64,000 nucleotides of DNA from Sialis fuliginosa (GCA_961205875.1 OY540811.1:23119248-23183247), one strand, 5' to 3'; shown: positions 22,381 to 34,855, counted from the first letter of the stretch. Notes: generated by a model from the sequence alone, not told the origin. Translations and numbers: made by a program.

Positions 22381-22478
22381 TCATTACGTTACACGTGCAA
22401 AGTCACCAAACGGTTGCTTACGCAACTGGTTTGCAATTCTCGTTGTAAAACGGTTGCTCCGTGTGCAGAGGACCTCAC
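22381..22478. mobile_element. truncated second copy of the CCCTCCGCACACGG MITE family
   Basis: It contains CGGTTGCTTACGCAACTGG, TTTGCAATTCTCGTTGTAAA and ends CGTGTGCAGAGGACCTCA, the reverse complement of the left part of the neighbouring element with about 15% differences. It abuts the complete copy, so either one inserted into the other or the right end was duplicated. Confidence 0.65.
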
Positions 22479-23782
22479 TGTTAAAAACTCCAAGACCTTA
22501 AAATGGTAAAAGTCACTGTATTTAGAACTGTCGGTTACATGGAAATTCACCGACATAGCTAACGAGGCAGCTTATATAATCAATATAATATTAAATATAA
22601 TTAATTCGGACAAAATTTATTTTAAAAAAATTAACAAATGACAGATCAAAGAAATACTACATATTTGTATATAATACAATATATATTATATTATTATATG
22701 TTCTGGGAATATACCTACATGCAATTATATACAACGTATTATTTCCAATAAATAATACAAAACTTGAATGACATATGTGGCGCCTACATATTTATCCATA
22801 AATATCCATATATAAATCATTTCCAGGAAATATATTTTAGAAATATGTTACCGAAGGCCATTGAAAATGGGCAAATATTACTAGCAGACCCATTCATTGG
22901 CGCCCTGGGAAATATTAAACGTACATCGTTAATGATGAGCCAAAGTTAAAAAGCCAGTTACTGCGAATATCCAATGATATACTAAGCAAGTTTGGAATTA
23001 TGTTAATTTTTATCATTCACATATGACAAGTATTTTTTTCAATTGTTTGATCCCCTCTGTTGAAAATTGATGCCATCTACACACGAGAATAATCTCGGTC
23101 TCATGTAAATTTTTTATTAAAAAAAAAATTTCCATTAATTCTTACGTATTTTATTTCTTTGTATATTTTTTAAAAATTAATATCAAATAATAAATTTTTA
23201 CTAATTATTTATAATATTTTTAAAAACGAGATCTTCGACTTACTAATAAAGTAATATCATCTTGGTTTCGTCTCGACAAAATTTCAGACAGTATTATCTC
23301 GTCGAAAATTCCAATCTCGTCTCAGTCTCGATCTCGTTTCGGTACCGATACCAAAGAAAATCTCGTCTCGGCATGCAACCCTAATAAAAAGTGCTTTTTA
23401 ACTTTTCAATAACTATTCCTTTGTGCGTCTTTATTTAACTCAAATTTATATAGATAATAATTAGAACAATACATTGTACATAAATGTGAAATACCATAAA
23501 CCGCAACACTTTAACACAACCAAAATGAATGAACGCACAATGAAATTCTCAGAAACTCAAGCTCTATTAATAAGGCATTGTTTATTCACTTATAATATTA
23601 TAACCGGTATTACGAATCAGTGATTGATCATTAGAAGTTAAGGCAATTGTATTTGTTAGCGTCCACGTGGAACTAATATTGTAATGATTAATAAAGAGAA
23701 CATTGTAGTCGATATTCTATTCCTAACAATTTATAGAAACAGGTTGCAAATTGAATACTATACATATTATTATACAGTAATA
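22479..23782. other. gene-free stretch with TCTCG repeat
   Basis: No gene is well supported. A 61-codon frame at 22764-22949 includes a GC-richer stretch and a pyrimidine-AG (TTTCCAG) near 22827, but has no family resemblance and no clear donor, so I do not call it. The TCTCG repeat occupies 23083-23384. Confidence 0.4.
23083..23384. repeat. TCTCG-rich dispersed repeat, copy 4 (best edge of the family)
   Basis: Contains CGAGAATAATCTCGGTCTC, GGTTTCGTCTCGAC, TATCTCGTCGAAA, CTCGTCTCAGTCTCGATCTC and GTTTCGGTACCGATACC. The right edge reads GTCTCGGCATGCAACCCTA; reversed, this begins TAGGGTTGCATGCC, which fits the hAT terminal rule and resembles the TAGGGTTTGCAATCCCGC end of the element at 44459. 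The left edge is eroded and no target duplication was found. Confidence 0.5.
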
Positions 23783-23784
23783 TA

Positions 23785-24320
23785 CAGGATGATTTACAAC
23801 GAATATACAAATAAAAATTAATAATGGATCGAGAATGTAATTTTTTTTAACATAATTATGTTTATTAAAAAAATATATAAACATGTGTCCGGAAATTCTT
23901 CTTAAGGGAGCTACAACCACTCAAAAATGATTAGTTTTTATTTAATATCTGGAGAAGTCATTTTAATACAGTTATTAAATTTTATAATCGGTTGAGTATT
24001 AAGAAGTGTTATCAATTTTTATACTACAATTATTATACTACAGCACGGTATTTTTATTCTTTATTTACCATGTACACCTCTGTGCCAAATAATTATCTGT
24101 CAACACTGAAAATCAAAATCACTCATAATTATAAAACCGATTATCAAATTTCATAGCTTTATCTCCAGATATGAAATAAATACTAATAATCTTTGGATTG
24201 GGGGGGGGGGCTTTAGTTTCCTCAGAAAGAATTTCCGAGCACATGTTGAAATATAGTTTTTCGCTTAAAATAACATCTTCGATCTACACTTATTTTTTAT
24301 ACTCGTTGTAAATCAACCTG
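23785..24320. mobile_element. 536-bp MITE with long inverted arms and TA target sites
   Basis: The outer sequence CAGGATGATTTACAACGA on the left is matched in reverse by TCGTTGTAAATCAACCTG on the right, with TA directly outside each end (23783-23784, 24321-24322), as for Tc1/mariner-type elements. The arms continue inward with similarity (ATGTGTCCGGAAATTCTTC against the complement of GAATTTCCGAGCACAT, ATCTGGAGA-AA, ATAATCGGTT). The right arm contains an 11-base G run (24200-24210), where the left arm has an unrelated sequence. Nothing is encoded. Confidence 0.75.
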
Positions 24321-25512
24321 TATTATAATATAAATATTATATAAACTAATAATAATATAATGTTCTTTCATATATTATTATTGAAATGAACTAAATAAGT
24401 TGATAGGTATATGAATATATGATTTAACACAACAAATAGTTAGAAAATATAAATCAATTTTTAAATTAAATAAAACTTTAAATTCAAAAATACACCTATT
24501 TACTCGTATTGACATAACATAACCCTTTATTGTAATCTAAAATTCAACAATAAATTTCATAATTATTCTTAGATTTTTTACTAGACTATCAATAATTTCA
24601 TATAAACATTAAATAATTATAATAATTTAGTAAAATTATACAAAATAAGTAGCACAAAAAATAATAAAACAAAAACTACAGTAACTATTATTAATTATTA
24701 CAGCAAATGCATAAATTGTGTTTGAACAAAAATAAACTACCTCGATTGATTTCTGCCAAAAACAAAAACGTTCACTGTTACGAATTTGAATAATCGCACA
24801 TAGGGTTGCAATTATGGCTTAAATTCATCTCACATTAATGTTAAATGTACGTATGTGTGGTAAACCATTTTTAATTTTTAACATATAATATTATTATTCT
24901 TTAGTGAACGCTAATCTTTACCTTTAATTCATTGGAAATGTTGTCTTTTCTGTAACTGAAAATATAAAAAAAATTAAGTTTGCGAGTTTAATTTTTCTTC
25001 ATATACGTTATATCTGGTAAAAATATTATTTCAGAAATATAATTAATATTAAATATTTAATCTGAAAAACGAGTCAAAAATGCTTACGAAGAAGAATGTG
25101 TACCTATTTGAAATGGTAAATTTACATAAAAGCGTCTCCGTATTTTATCTTTTGTTTTACCTCAAGTTTATTTTCCGTAATTTGCATACAAAAGACACAC
25201 TTTTTATACAAAAGATGTAAAACCATGATATTTCTGGTTAGTAAAATATTTACAAAATCATCATAAAACTGAAACGCAATATCTAGAATCTATAGGAAGT
25301 TTTTGTACGAATGTCACATTTAACACTGAAACTGTAACACATCTAAAAAAAATCACGATCAAAGTCACCTAAAAATACAACGTCGACACTATTTTTCACA
25401 ATCCGAAAGTGTCAATATTTCTACAGCGGTAGTCCAATTTAAAACATGTCCACAAACAAATCTCGACAAACGCTAAATTTCAACACCCCTGTCAGAACGC
25501 ATTTAACTTCAA

Positions 25513-25550
25513 GAGCTATATATAGCTCCCATGCGAGCACCCATTGGTCT
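25513..25550. promoter_or_regulatory. TATA-like palindrome next to an inverted CCAAT word
   Basis: GAGCTATATATAGCTC (25513-25528) is a 16-bp palindrome containing a good TATA box. CCCATTGGTC follows at 25540-25549, an inverted CCAAT box. The local sequence is less AT-rich than its surroundings. No linked exon can be named, so this is only a candidate core promoter. Confidence 0.2.
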
Positions 25551-26049
25551 GTTATAACGTACAAGCGGCTAAAAATAGCTCACGCAATATTAATGTGTGT
25601 ATATCACAGTTTATATTGTCAAGCTATTTTCAAACAGTCGTATATCTTACATACATATACTAATATACATGTATACTTAATACATATACGAGTATATGTA
25701 TTTATATATAACAATTTTAATATGAATACTCAAACAAATTTAACAAGCTCCCGGCTTTTAGGTTAACTAAGTTTGAAACTATTAAATAACTACTTATAAT
25801 TTATGAAAATATTATTTGATGATACTTTGATGGTATGGGTTTCGTCTAATTATAATTCAATTGAAAATATGAAAGTTGCAATAAATAACGTTTTCAAAAT
25901 CGATTTCATCTCGTTTTCAATATAAATATTTTAAGTTTCGTTTTAATTTATCAAAAACGTGGATCAGAACTATATCATTTTTCCATTCAATTTTTTAGAT
26001 AGAACAAATTAGCTCAATATTTTTGTATAATTTATTTATTTAATAATAG

Positions 26050-26200
26050 AATTGTCCCGCGGATTCGTCCGCGTGTAAAATAAATCAATTATGCTCACAA
26101 TGATGTTATATGAACCCTTGTTCGTCTACGCGTCTACCCGCACATTTCGTCTTCCGCCCCTCGCCAATATTAGGACTACATACAAAACAGAGTCAGGTAA
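26050..26200. mobile_element. RTE-like repeat fragment (CGCGGATTCGTCCGCG head)
   Basis: TTGTCCCGCGGATTCGTCCG closely resembles the head of the element at 61657 (GGGCCCACGCGGCTTCGCTC). These 'CGCGGCTTCG' heads belong to widespread insect retroelement-derived repeats. Only a short piece is kept. It is followed by a perfect splice-donor-like CAGGTAAGT at 26195-26203, probably by chance. Confidence 0.4.
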
Positions 26201-27026
26201 GTATCGTCTATTCAACTTTTATTCATACAAATGAAATAACGTATGTACTTTGAAATATGATTAAATCTTTTGTTATGTAGTATATATGTAAAATATAATA
26301 AATTAATTCCTCCATCCCTTTGTTTTCAATTGATATCAAAAACCGTACACTCAACATTTAAAACGGAATTACTTTCTTTAATCATTTAATCCAATTTAAC
26401 ATCTGAAAGTGCAGTAAGCAAATTAACAAAAACAGTACAATTATTTGTATATGTATATGTTTATGTATATGCAAATGTATGTTAGTTCAATAGCAACATA
26501 ATTAAATTTCCATTTAAACTCATGGTGTACGTGACCTGAAAGCTGTTTCACGTCACAGCCTACTTTAGATAAATGGAACGGACCCTTTTCTGTTCTCAGT
26601 AGGCGTAGGTTTACCATATTTATTGAAGAGATGTTTCAGTATACTTTATCCAAAAAGATAATATGTAAAAAAATGTGTTTACACGTTTATTTCGAATCAT
26701 CTTTGGTATTTTTTTTTATATTAATGTATGTTGGATTTTATGCCTTTGCTTGTATAAGTATAGTAGTAATGTTCGTTTCATAATAATAATATTATTAAAT
26801 ATACAAATGTTTTTTTACATTGAACGATTTCTTTTTTTTAATTGCCACTGATATAGTTTTGAAATATTTAAAGTTTTATGTTTCAATATGTATGACAATT
26901 CCACTAAACAGCGAAGTTACTATAATTGACTAGTTCGTAGGGAAATTGAATTGCGTTGAGTTTAATATTTTAATAGTAGAAAGAAGAAATTAGTCTTCAA
27001 AAGAAATTAGCATTAACTCAGTTTTT

Positions 27027-27458
27027 TGGATTCTGAAGAAACCCTATTAATCTCACTTTGTCGTCCGTCCTTTTCAGTCAAATCAAAATACGTCGTAAAC
27101 TATATAAGCTAGAAGCTTTAAATTTTTACTGAACATGTAAAATGCCCTCTAGTAAAAGATGTACAATTTTTTTGAAAAAATAATTTTTCAGGAGGAGATC
27201 TAAGGAGCTAAAACTAGGCATACCAAGACATGTGGCACGTTAAAATGTATAACTAAACCAGTGGAATTTGACCCTCTTTCTTATTTTTTTCTAAATCAAA
27301 AATGGCGCCTGCAGGGGGTTTTAAAGTAAATCCAAAAAATTGTATATCAAGGCGTGTGGGGTGAGTAGAATATAACCCTATTTTTATATTTCTTTCTAAC
27401 TCAAAAATGCACTTATAGCTCCAAACAGTCCACGTAGTACGTACTTTGGAACCTTTAT
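27027..27458 (+). mobile_element. AGGGTTCC-family MITE, copy 1
   Basis: It starts GGATTCTGAAGAAACCCTAT, contains the family landmarks TAATCTCACTTTGTCGTCCG and AACTATATAAGCTAGAAGC, TGTGGCACGTTAAAATGTAT and a second similar sub-block (AAGGCGTGTGGGGTGAGTAG), and ends ACGTACTTTGGAACCTTTAT. Start and end are imperfect inverted repeats (GGTTCCGAAGAA against TTCGGAACC in better copies). Sister copies are at 42789-43047, 50652-51097 and, inverted, 59663-60240. No coding capacity. Confidence 0.75.
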
Positions 27459-29134
27459 AGTATACACCCGTGTATATCTTGACCGATTATTTTAAATAAG
27501 GCTTAAACAACTTTAGAAAAATAACGGCTTATTTGTGGATTTGTATCATATATTTTAACAGAGCTATTCTCTATTGTTACTGAATTAAAACTGTCTTAAA
27601 AATTATTAAAAACTAAGTGACACATTTAATGCATGTTTTTATTACTAACAATAAATGAAATATATTGTAACATATTCTTAATGCTTGTATCTAAATAGTT
27701 ATGTATTATATATTATTAAACTTGCAATTAATATCCAATTAAAGTAGTAAATTTACTTTTGATTAACATCAGAGCTGCATCACATTTAATTTATTGTTAG
27801 ATAAGTATTCTTTTTTATTTCATTACATTTTTATTAATCAAGTTTTTCTATTAAATTCTTAAATAATGTCTGCAAAGTTTACCTTAAACGATTCATATAA
27901 ATAAAATACATCTTATTTCGGATAGAACTTGTTAAAAAGTTTTATCTTGTACGTAGATTTCTAAGATCAAAATTATATTATCAGAGTACAGCGAAATAGG
28001 TAATTGTATTTTGACTGAAGTTGTTCTATAAATAGATCAAAATATATGTGCTTGGGATCTGAATAAACCGCTTCGGCTGTAAAATTAAATTATTTGAATA
28101 TTTATATAAATGTAGATTTCAAACAAGATGCAAAACGAAGATACACATTTTCTTGAGGTGTTTTACAGCTTTTGAATAAATATGACGAAACATCAAGTTC
28201 ATCGTACTTATTTGTAATAATCAACATATTCTATTTAAGTACTGTTTATTTAAGAAGATATGGTAGTGTAAATTAATAATCAAAATATAGTCTATAATTA
28301 ATTTATTGTTTTCAGTTACTTAAGACGATGTCCTTTAGCGATTAAGTATGTACTATATATTCAATATGCACAAAGCATTTATCATCAACATAATTTTTAT
28401 TACATTACTAATCAAAAAATAACCCTCGTATTGTTTTAACTCAAATATTTTTTTTAATATTTAAATATTAAAAAGGTATTATCAAATTTCGAATTTTGAC
28501 CCGTAGTTTTTAACTCAATATTATAAAAATTCTACGTGCCATTTTGGATCAAAGTAAAATTTTCGAGAAAACCCTGATAAGTATGAAAATAAAAAAACTT
28601 CCGTAGAGTTTTTAACTTCAGTCAATCAAAAATAACACAAAAATAGACAAACAGAAAAAATCATAATTTTACAATTAACTCAAATTAAAAAAGTCATAAT
28701 AGGCGAATAATAATTAATTGAAATTTTTTTAATTATAAAAAAATTGTCCACCCACGATTGACTGGAATGAAAAATTTAATTTGTAAACATGTTATTCTTT
28801 ACGACTAAACCAATTTTATGTCCACGTGAAATACCCCATAAATAAAAATATCTATTTCTTGGTAATGTAATATGTCGAAGCCATATCAAAAAAGCCCTAG
28901 ATCTTTGACAAAGGATTGATGTTACGTCTAACAGACATATACAAAGAAAATAATCATATAGTACCTAGTTTCTATTTGTATGAAAGTATAATACAAAATC
29001 TATAAAATAAATAAGTATACAAAAATTAACAAATACATATGTATGTGCACATTATATTTATATCTTATTGACAAACAAAAGATCAACGTTAGGTAGATAT
29101 AAAACAATATCATTAAAATTGCATTTTAACTTTT
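27459..29134. other. gene-free AT-rich stretch
   Basis: No supported gene, RNA or element boundaries. Several direct ATATTATTAAA-type words only. Confidence 0.4.
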
Positions 29135-29142
29135 GTATGTAG

Positions 29143-29796
29143 TAGGGTGTTTCGTTTGAAACGAATATTTTTTTTTCCTCCGACACTGTGAAATATTGTT
29201 CTCAACACTGAAAAAAAAATTCCCTGAAAATTTGAGCCCTTAATTTTAATTTAAAGTACCTACTTCCTTTTTTATTTTGAATTTTTCCCATTTAAAATAC
29301 ATGTATTTTAAACCACGTTTTTTTTTAATTTCTATATCTTGGCTGGATTTTAAACTATTATGTTGATAAGCATTGATATTTGTAGTATATTTAACGCTCT
29401 TTTGAAGACCTTAGGACAATTTCAACCCAACTTATTTAATATTATTTTTATTAGCCCTGTTAGTCATTTTTTTTATTTTTTTCAGGGCTAATAAAAATAA
29501 TATGAAATAAGTTGGGTTGAAATTGTCCTAAGGTCTTCAAAAGAGCGTTAAATATACTACAAATATCAATGCTTATCAACATAATAGTTTAAAATCCAGC
29601 CAAGATATAGAAATTAAAAAAAAACGTGGTTTAAAATACATGTATTTTAAATGGGAAAAATTCAAAACAAAAAAGGAAGTACTTTAAATTAAAATTAAGG
29701 GCTCAAATTTTCAGGGAATTTTTTTTCAGTGTTGAGAACAATATTTCACAGTGTCGGAGGAAAAAAAAAAATATTCGTTTCAAACGAAACACCCTA
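29143..29796. mobile_element. 654-bp near-perfect palindrome, hAT-like MITE
   Basis: An exact 8-bp direct repeat GTATGTAG flanks the element (29135-29142 and 29797-29804). The left end TAGGGTGTTTCG and the right end CGAAACACCCTA are complementary and satisfy the hAT YARNG rule. The whole element folds on itself: the left arm 29143-29459 and right arm 29483-29796 are almost exact complements (a handful of mismatches and small indels in over 310 bp), separated by a 23-base T-rich loop. So little divergence between arms means a young insertion or arm homogenisation. Transcription from either side would give a long hairpin RNA. Confidence 0.9.
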
Positions 29797-29804
29797 GTAT
29801 GTAG

Positions 29805-30327
29805 CCTTAATATTTACAAAGAACTCTTGGCTTATGGCGGTAGTTACTCTACCTATTTAAAGATAGAAAATTTAGAAATAATATTTTTATAAGAAAATAT
29901 CACTGAACTCAGTATTACAAATAAAATAATTATAATTCCATTAATGTGAAAAATACTGAAATTTATAAAATATAAAATGATATTAAATTAATTGTATAAT
30001 GAATAGACGTGTAAAATATATAAAAACAACGTTATACATATTATGTACATAGAAAAATGTATATCAATTGTGTGAAATGATCCATTTGCTGTTTTTAATC
30101 GATTAATGTGTACGTGCAAATTTCAGCGTATTGAATGTTTTCATATTTAAAACAACTTTCCAATATGAACTCGAATGAAATACCCTTTGATCAAAAAATT
30201 TTAGATTATTTTTATAAAGTATCCGATATCCGAGAATTTTTTACAATTTCTTTTTAATTTACTACCTATACCTACTTGTATTTTGATATAACATTAAACT
30301 ATGAGTTTTATTATTTTCTGATTATAT
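29805..30327. other. gene-free AT-rich stretch
   Basis: Nothing recognised apart from AT-rich DNA. Confidence 0.4.
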
Positions 30328-30505
30328 ATCTCTGTATATAAAATGATATAGACTCGGGAATTACTTAACTGATTTCAATGCGGTTTTCATCAATAGTTAG
30401 ATCATTTTTCTGAGCAGTATCGTGGTTATTAATATTTTATGAAACCTAAGATTCAACATCAAAAAACTAAAAAATCTTTATCAAGTCGTGTTTTGTATTT
30501 ATTCG
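30328..30505 (+). mobile_element. TCTATATAAAAATGAAT family, truncated copy
   Basis: Starts CTCTGTATATAAAATGATAT, contains ATAGACTCGGGAATTACTTA, GATTTCAATGCGGTTTTCAT and TCTTTATCAAGTCGTGTTTT, all present in the same order at 49593-49790. The 3' half of the family is missing. Confidence 0.6.
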
Positions 30506-30526
30506 ACATTTTTCTTTTTTTTTTAC

Positions 30527-30925
30527 AATTTCAATGTTGTAGTGACTTTTATTATAGGACATTGAATGCTATAACATTTTCACGTAACATGTGTCGTTCT
30601 TGAGATATCTTGAAAAAAAAAATATTTTGGTATGTCATCCCTCCCCATTGCACACGATTTTGATGATTTCGAAGTGGGGCCATTCTCAAACCAGACCCAA
30701 CCAACCAACTAAGTTTCATTTATATCTGTTTAGTAGTTTATGAGATACGTATGACAAGGATTCAGAGGAAAGACAGACATACACGGAACGAAAGGTGTTT
30801 GTCTTGACCTGAAACGGAAAGATCAAGTTACAATTTTGAAATCGAATAACATTTTTTTTTTTCATTTTAAAACGATCACAAAGCTACTCGTGTCTTCGAT
30901 ATGGCGAAGAAGCAAAATTAAACCA
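30527..30925 (+). mobile_element. GCTTCTCG-hairpin family element, 3' part, copy 1
   Basis: It shares GTCGTTCTTGAGATATCTTG, the CCCTCCCC block, CACACGATTTTGATGATTT, ACAAGGATTCAGAGGA, CGGAACGAAAGGTGTTTGTC and the 3' hairpin AGCTACTCGTGTCTTCGATAT with the copies at 36308 and 37973. The 5' portion is absent. The short GACAGACATACACGGAACG block corresponds to the expanded GGAC/GACA array in the 36.9 kb copy. Confidence 0.65.
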
Positions 30926-31599
30926 TGTATACAATTACAGTGATACGCTTCAAGTTAACATTTTGAATCTATGCAAAACATAAAAACAATCATAAAATCT
31001 AAAATTACTTAAACAATAAAGTAAATTATTTTTAGTACACAATAAAAAAATATTTTTATTATAAATGAAAAAGCGCTATTAAGCTACCATTGAAATAAAA
31101 TGTTATTCTAAATACTACTTTAAATCATATAATGAAAGAAAAATTTGCAAAAAGTAAAGAAAGCTGTACATTTTTGTGGAAACAAAAACATATGTATAAT
31201 GTTCACACACAAAAAAACGAATAAAGTTATTTTCCATTCGAAGGAAAGTCATTTACTTACTAATACATGTTTTGACAACCAAATTAATTATGTATTTTGC
31301 ATTTTTTAAACAAATTTGTTTTTGTAGACTTAATTGCTAATGGAAATCATACACATGTTGCAGTTGAAAATGTACGAACAAAATATAAAAAAATCATTCC
31401 TACAATTTAATGATTGCGTTTATTTTAAATTGCACTACACACCAAGCAAGGTTTGCTAGGTAATGTGTTCTACTCTTGGTGTAAAAAAAATTGCAAATTT
31501 GTACCTACATTGATAAAATGAGCATTTTTTTTTCATCACCCTATTTAAACTTTACATTTTCTGAAATAGTACATAACAGTCTCCATAGTTAATTTCATA

Positions 31600-31830
31600 A
31601 TTAATGTTCCGTAAAAACGAAACACTTATAGAACCACTTCAGTGTCCATCCGTCTCTCTGTCACAAGAGATTTTCTCTGAAGCTATTCGACGTAAAAAAA
31701 ATAATTTAGTACAGAGGTACCTAGAGTATAGTGGCCCAATTATTAATGTGAAGTATAAAAGGTTGAATTTTGACCCTGGAGGTAAATTTCAGGGGGTAAA
31801 TTGGGATACAAAAAATTAAGGGTATCGTGT
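31600..31830. repeat. GTTCCGTAAAAACGAAAC repeat fragment
   Basis: It contains GTTCCGTAAAAACGAAACAC, ATAGAACCACTTCAGTGTCC, CCGTCTCTCTGTCACA and a Gly-rich-looking DNA end (CCCTGGAGGTAAATTTCAGG). The style matches a widespread insect repeat with GTTCCGT-AAACGGAAC ends and CCGTC runs. A related inverted scrap is at 61380-61500 (GGAAAACAGGAACACTTATG). The 71-codon frame at 31604-31819 lies wholly inside and is not a gene. Confidence 0.4.
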
Positions 31831-34705
31831 AGGGTATTTAATAAAAGCTTATTGGAGCACTAATTCAACAATTAATATGATGTATTTTTTGAACATTTTT
31901 CGGGAAAAAACGCTTTACAGAATCGCTCAGAAAAATCTGAAAAAATCATGAACATTGCGACGTAGATCAATTGTTATAAAGAATTCAATTATTATTACTG
32001 CTGAACTATTGGTTTTAGAGAAAAAGTATTTCGACAAAAAGTATTTCTCACGAGGCATCGTATAAAACAATATTTGTTTTCACACATTTAAAAAAAAATT
32101 CAATAATAAAAAGTGGGGGTGCAGATGGCACAGTACACTAATTGTGCAAGTATAACTTGCACTTAACCGATTTGTTAATATTTTACAATATAAGTAGGTC
32201 ATTTTATAGAGAATCAGATCCATCGTTAGACAGTTCAGCCGTTGCCTGGAGTAGTGATAGTATAATAAAATACTTTTTTAGACTGATTAATAATCAGCTG
32301 TATGTATAAGATACTTAATCTTGTTCATAAATTATTGCAATAAACCTTTAGCTCTTATTTACTGTTCTAGTTCCATAAGTTTGACCAGGTTTGTACATAT
32401 CATCTGTTTTTTATTTCATCGCTTAGATTAATTTATGTATAAAAGATATAAATTTTTGATTATTAATTACACTACGCTTCCTAAAACTCTGATTTATTTA
32501 TAGTTTGGCATCAAATACACGCACATATATTTAACATATATACGTACTTTACACCTTCTTTAAAAAATCATAACACCAGTCTAAAACGCTGTCCGGTAAA
32601 GATTAGGAAAATAAATTATTCATTTAGATGAGACTGCTTGGCGACGCGTAGCACAGACTTGCAGCTGTCACTAAAATTGTAAAGAGTCATCAAAATATAC
32701 AGTTGAGGGTCTCGCGATCTCTTTGTTTATAATTGTGTATTCATTTACATTTTAGTTTATCATTTGAGCATTAAAGAAAATAAGTAAATTAATAACTTCA
32801 ATTTACTTGATATATGATTTTTTAATGTTGATTAGTAAATTAATTATGAAATAACAAAATAATTAACTCAATTTAATTATGTAATGTATTAAAATGTATT
32901 ATTATTATTTTGTACGAATAGCTGATTTATGAAGCAAAAAAACATCATTATTTTCTCTATATTTCCAAAAAAAATATTTTTTTAATAATATTTTATTTAC
33001 TGAATACTTTAAATAGAAACAAAATATTTTTCCACTGATTGCAAATAGACAAAATGATCTAGCGATTTTCTCAAAAACGGTTAGACTTACAGAGCTGAAA
33101 CAAAAACCATTTTTTATATTTTTTATCCTGTTTTTTGTATTAAATACAAATATTATTCATATCGTTTAACAAGACCAGGAGCAAAATCAATTGTATTTTT
33201 TTAATTGCATTCTATTACTTTTTACAAATCGTTGGAAAACTGATTAAATTAATTGATAAGTAAAAAATTAATAAAATATTAAAATTACAACAAAAATATT
33301 TATAAGTACCTATTCTTAGTTTCAGTTATCTTTTTATATATATATTTTCGAAAAATAATGTCTGGAACTTCGAAGCACTCTGTATAATTATATTTTATAT
33401 ACATTCATTAATGTTATACACGCATAATCTGAAAATAGCAAATTTAATTAACTACAAACTTTTTATTGCATTAAAATGTTTCAAAATGAACATATTAAAG
33501 TATATTGGATGTTTGAATTTCTCTTTTAAAGTATTTTAATAACTGTCGTAAAATGTGAAAGGGTTAAAAGATACAAATAAGTGTTTTCATAATATTGGTC
33601 AAGGTTAACATACATATGTATTTTCAATATAAAAATATTTTTTATTATAAACAATATAAATTTAACCATTTCAAGTTTCTTTCTTAAAAACTTATATTCA
33701 TTAAAATTATTTTCTTTTTATTTCTTAACTAAAGAAAACATGCATTTTATAGTTAACAACAAAAAATCATATCAGATCAAATCTTAATTGTATATAAATT
33801 ATACATATAAATAAATTCGAATGTACATATACATTAAATCTAAAACATTTTAGTGCCTATTTAAAAGCTGGACCACCAGCTACTGTTATTAACCCTAATT
33901 TTATGCTTCTAAAGCTACATTAAATAAAATATTCATGAATGTCTAATTAATATTCAAAGGTATTAATTCGTTATAGTTCATAATATTAACATTTATTAAC
34001 AAAACCATTAAGTCACCCGTAACTAAACTAACTAAAATTCGTTTACATTTCCATCCAATTTATGTAATTATTTTCATTCCAAATAAACAACCATTGATCG
34101 TTGACCCTGTAGAATATCACAAACTTCCCTAGACGTATATTTGAACAATTTCAAACTTAATCAATGAACTTAATAATCAAAATTACAGTAAACATCATTA
34201 TCAACAAAATTAGTAATTGGTTAGGAGTATTGAACTGTGAACATTTCGACGATAATGAATTTATAAATATCGATCATTAATCTCTGCGTCGCAACTACCA
34301 TGTTCAAAATTAGGATATGCTTTAGTGCACGAAAATATCGGTCTAATTCCAGAATTAAACATTATAAACACTTAAATTAAATCAGTGTTCCTTGGTCTTG
34401 AATCTGCACCCTAGAGGTAAATAAACTAGATGTTACGGTTATATATCACTTATTGTTAGATATAAAAATATTATTCTATGACAAATATATCGAAAACCTG
34501 GGCAATTTCATAAAAATAAAGAATAATTGTTATAATATTCATATAGCAGTTAAATATAACTCTATTTGGAAAGGGTTTTCATTGATTTTTTTTTCAATTT
34601 TAAAAAGTAATGAACATTATTGAAAAGCCCAAATATAAGACTATTTCATAGTGGAGCCAACATATTTATTTTTGAAAGGGTTATTTCACAAACAATTTTT
34701 TCGTT

Positions 34706-34855
34706 TCGAGATGATACGAGAGTTACGTAAGTCTCGTTTTGTCTCGGTTTTTATAGCTTAAGTCTCTTTTTAGTCTCAATTTTTACATCTAACAGTTTCG
34801 TCTCCCGTCTCATCCAAATTGAAGCCAACCTCGTCTCTGCATGCAGCCATTGCAT
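34706..34855. repeat. TCTCG-rich dispersed repeat, copy 5
   Basis: Contains TTTCGTTTCGAGATGATACG, AAGTCTCGTTTTGTCTCGG, AAGTCTCTTTTTAGTCTC, TTTCGTCTCCCGTCTCATCC and the edge CCTCGTCTCTGCATGCAGCC, which corresponds to the CTCGGCATGCAACCC edge at 23384. Confidence 0.5.

Larger units (their letters stand above)
24323..27026. other. gene-free stretch with a possible promoter-like patch and RTE-like scrap
   Basis: AT-rich and mostly featureless. A GC-richer patch with a TATA-like palindrome sits at 25490-25600, and an RTE-like head (CCCGCGGATTCGTCCGCGTG) lies at 26056-26075. The frame at 25446-25766 begins at an ATG but has no protein-like composition and is not called. Confidence 0.4.

Noticed and set aside
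22764..22949. 61-codon frame with a somewhat protein-like end (LPKAIENGQILLADPF)
   Set aside because: No start in good context, no clean splice donor, and no recognisable family. Evidence is too thin to call.
25446..25766. 106-codon open frame, one of the longest in the window
   Set aside because: Its second half is Tyr/Ile/His-rich translation of TATATACATA-type repeats, and no domain or splice context supports it. The TATA-like patch was kept only as a weak promoter candidate.
26195..26203. Perfect splice donor CAGGTAAGT
   Set aside because: It follows a retroelement scrap, has no open upstream frame, and such 9-mers occur by chance in 64 kb.
31604..31819. 71-codon frame beginning MFRKNETLIEP
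   Set aside because: It translates an insect GTTCCGT/CCGTC-type dispersed repeat.
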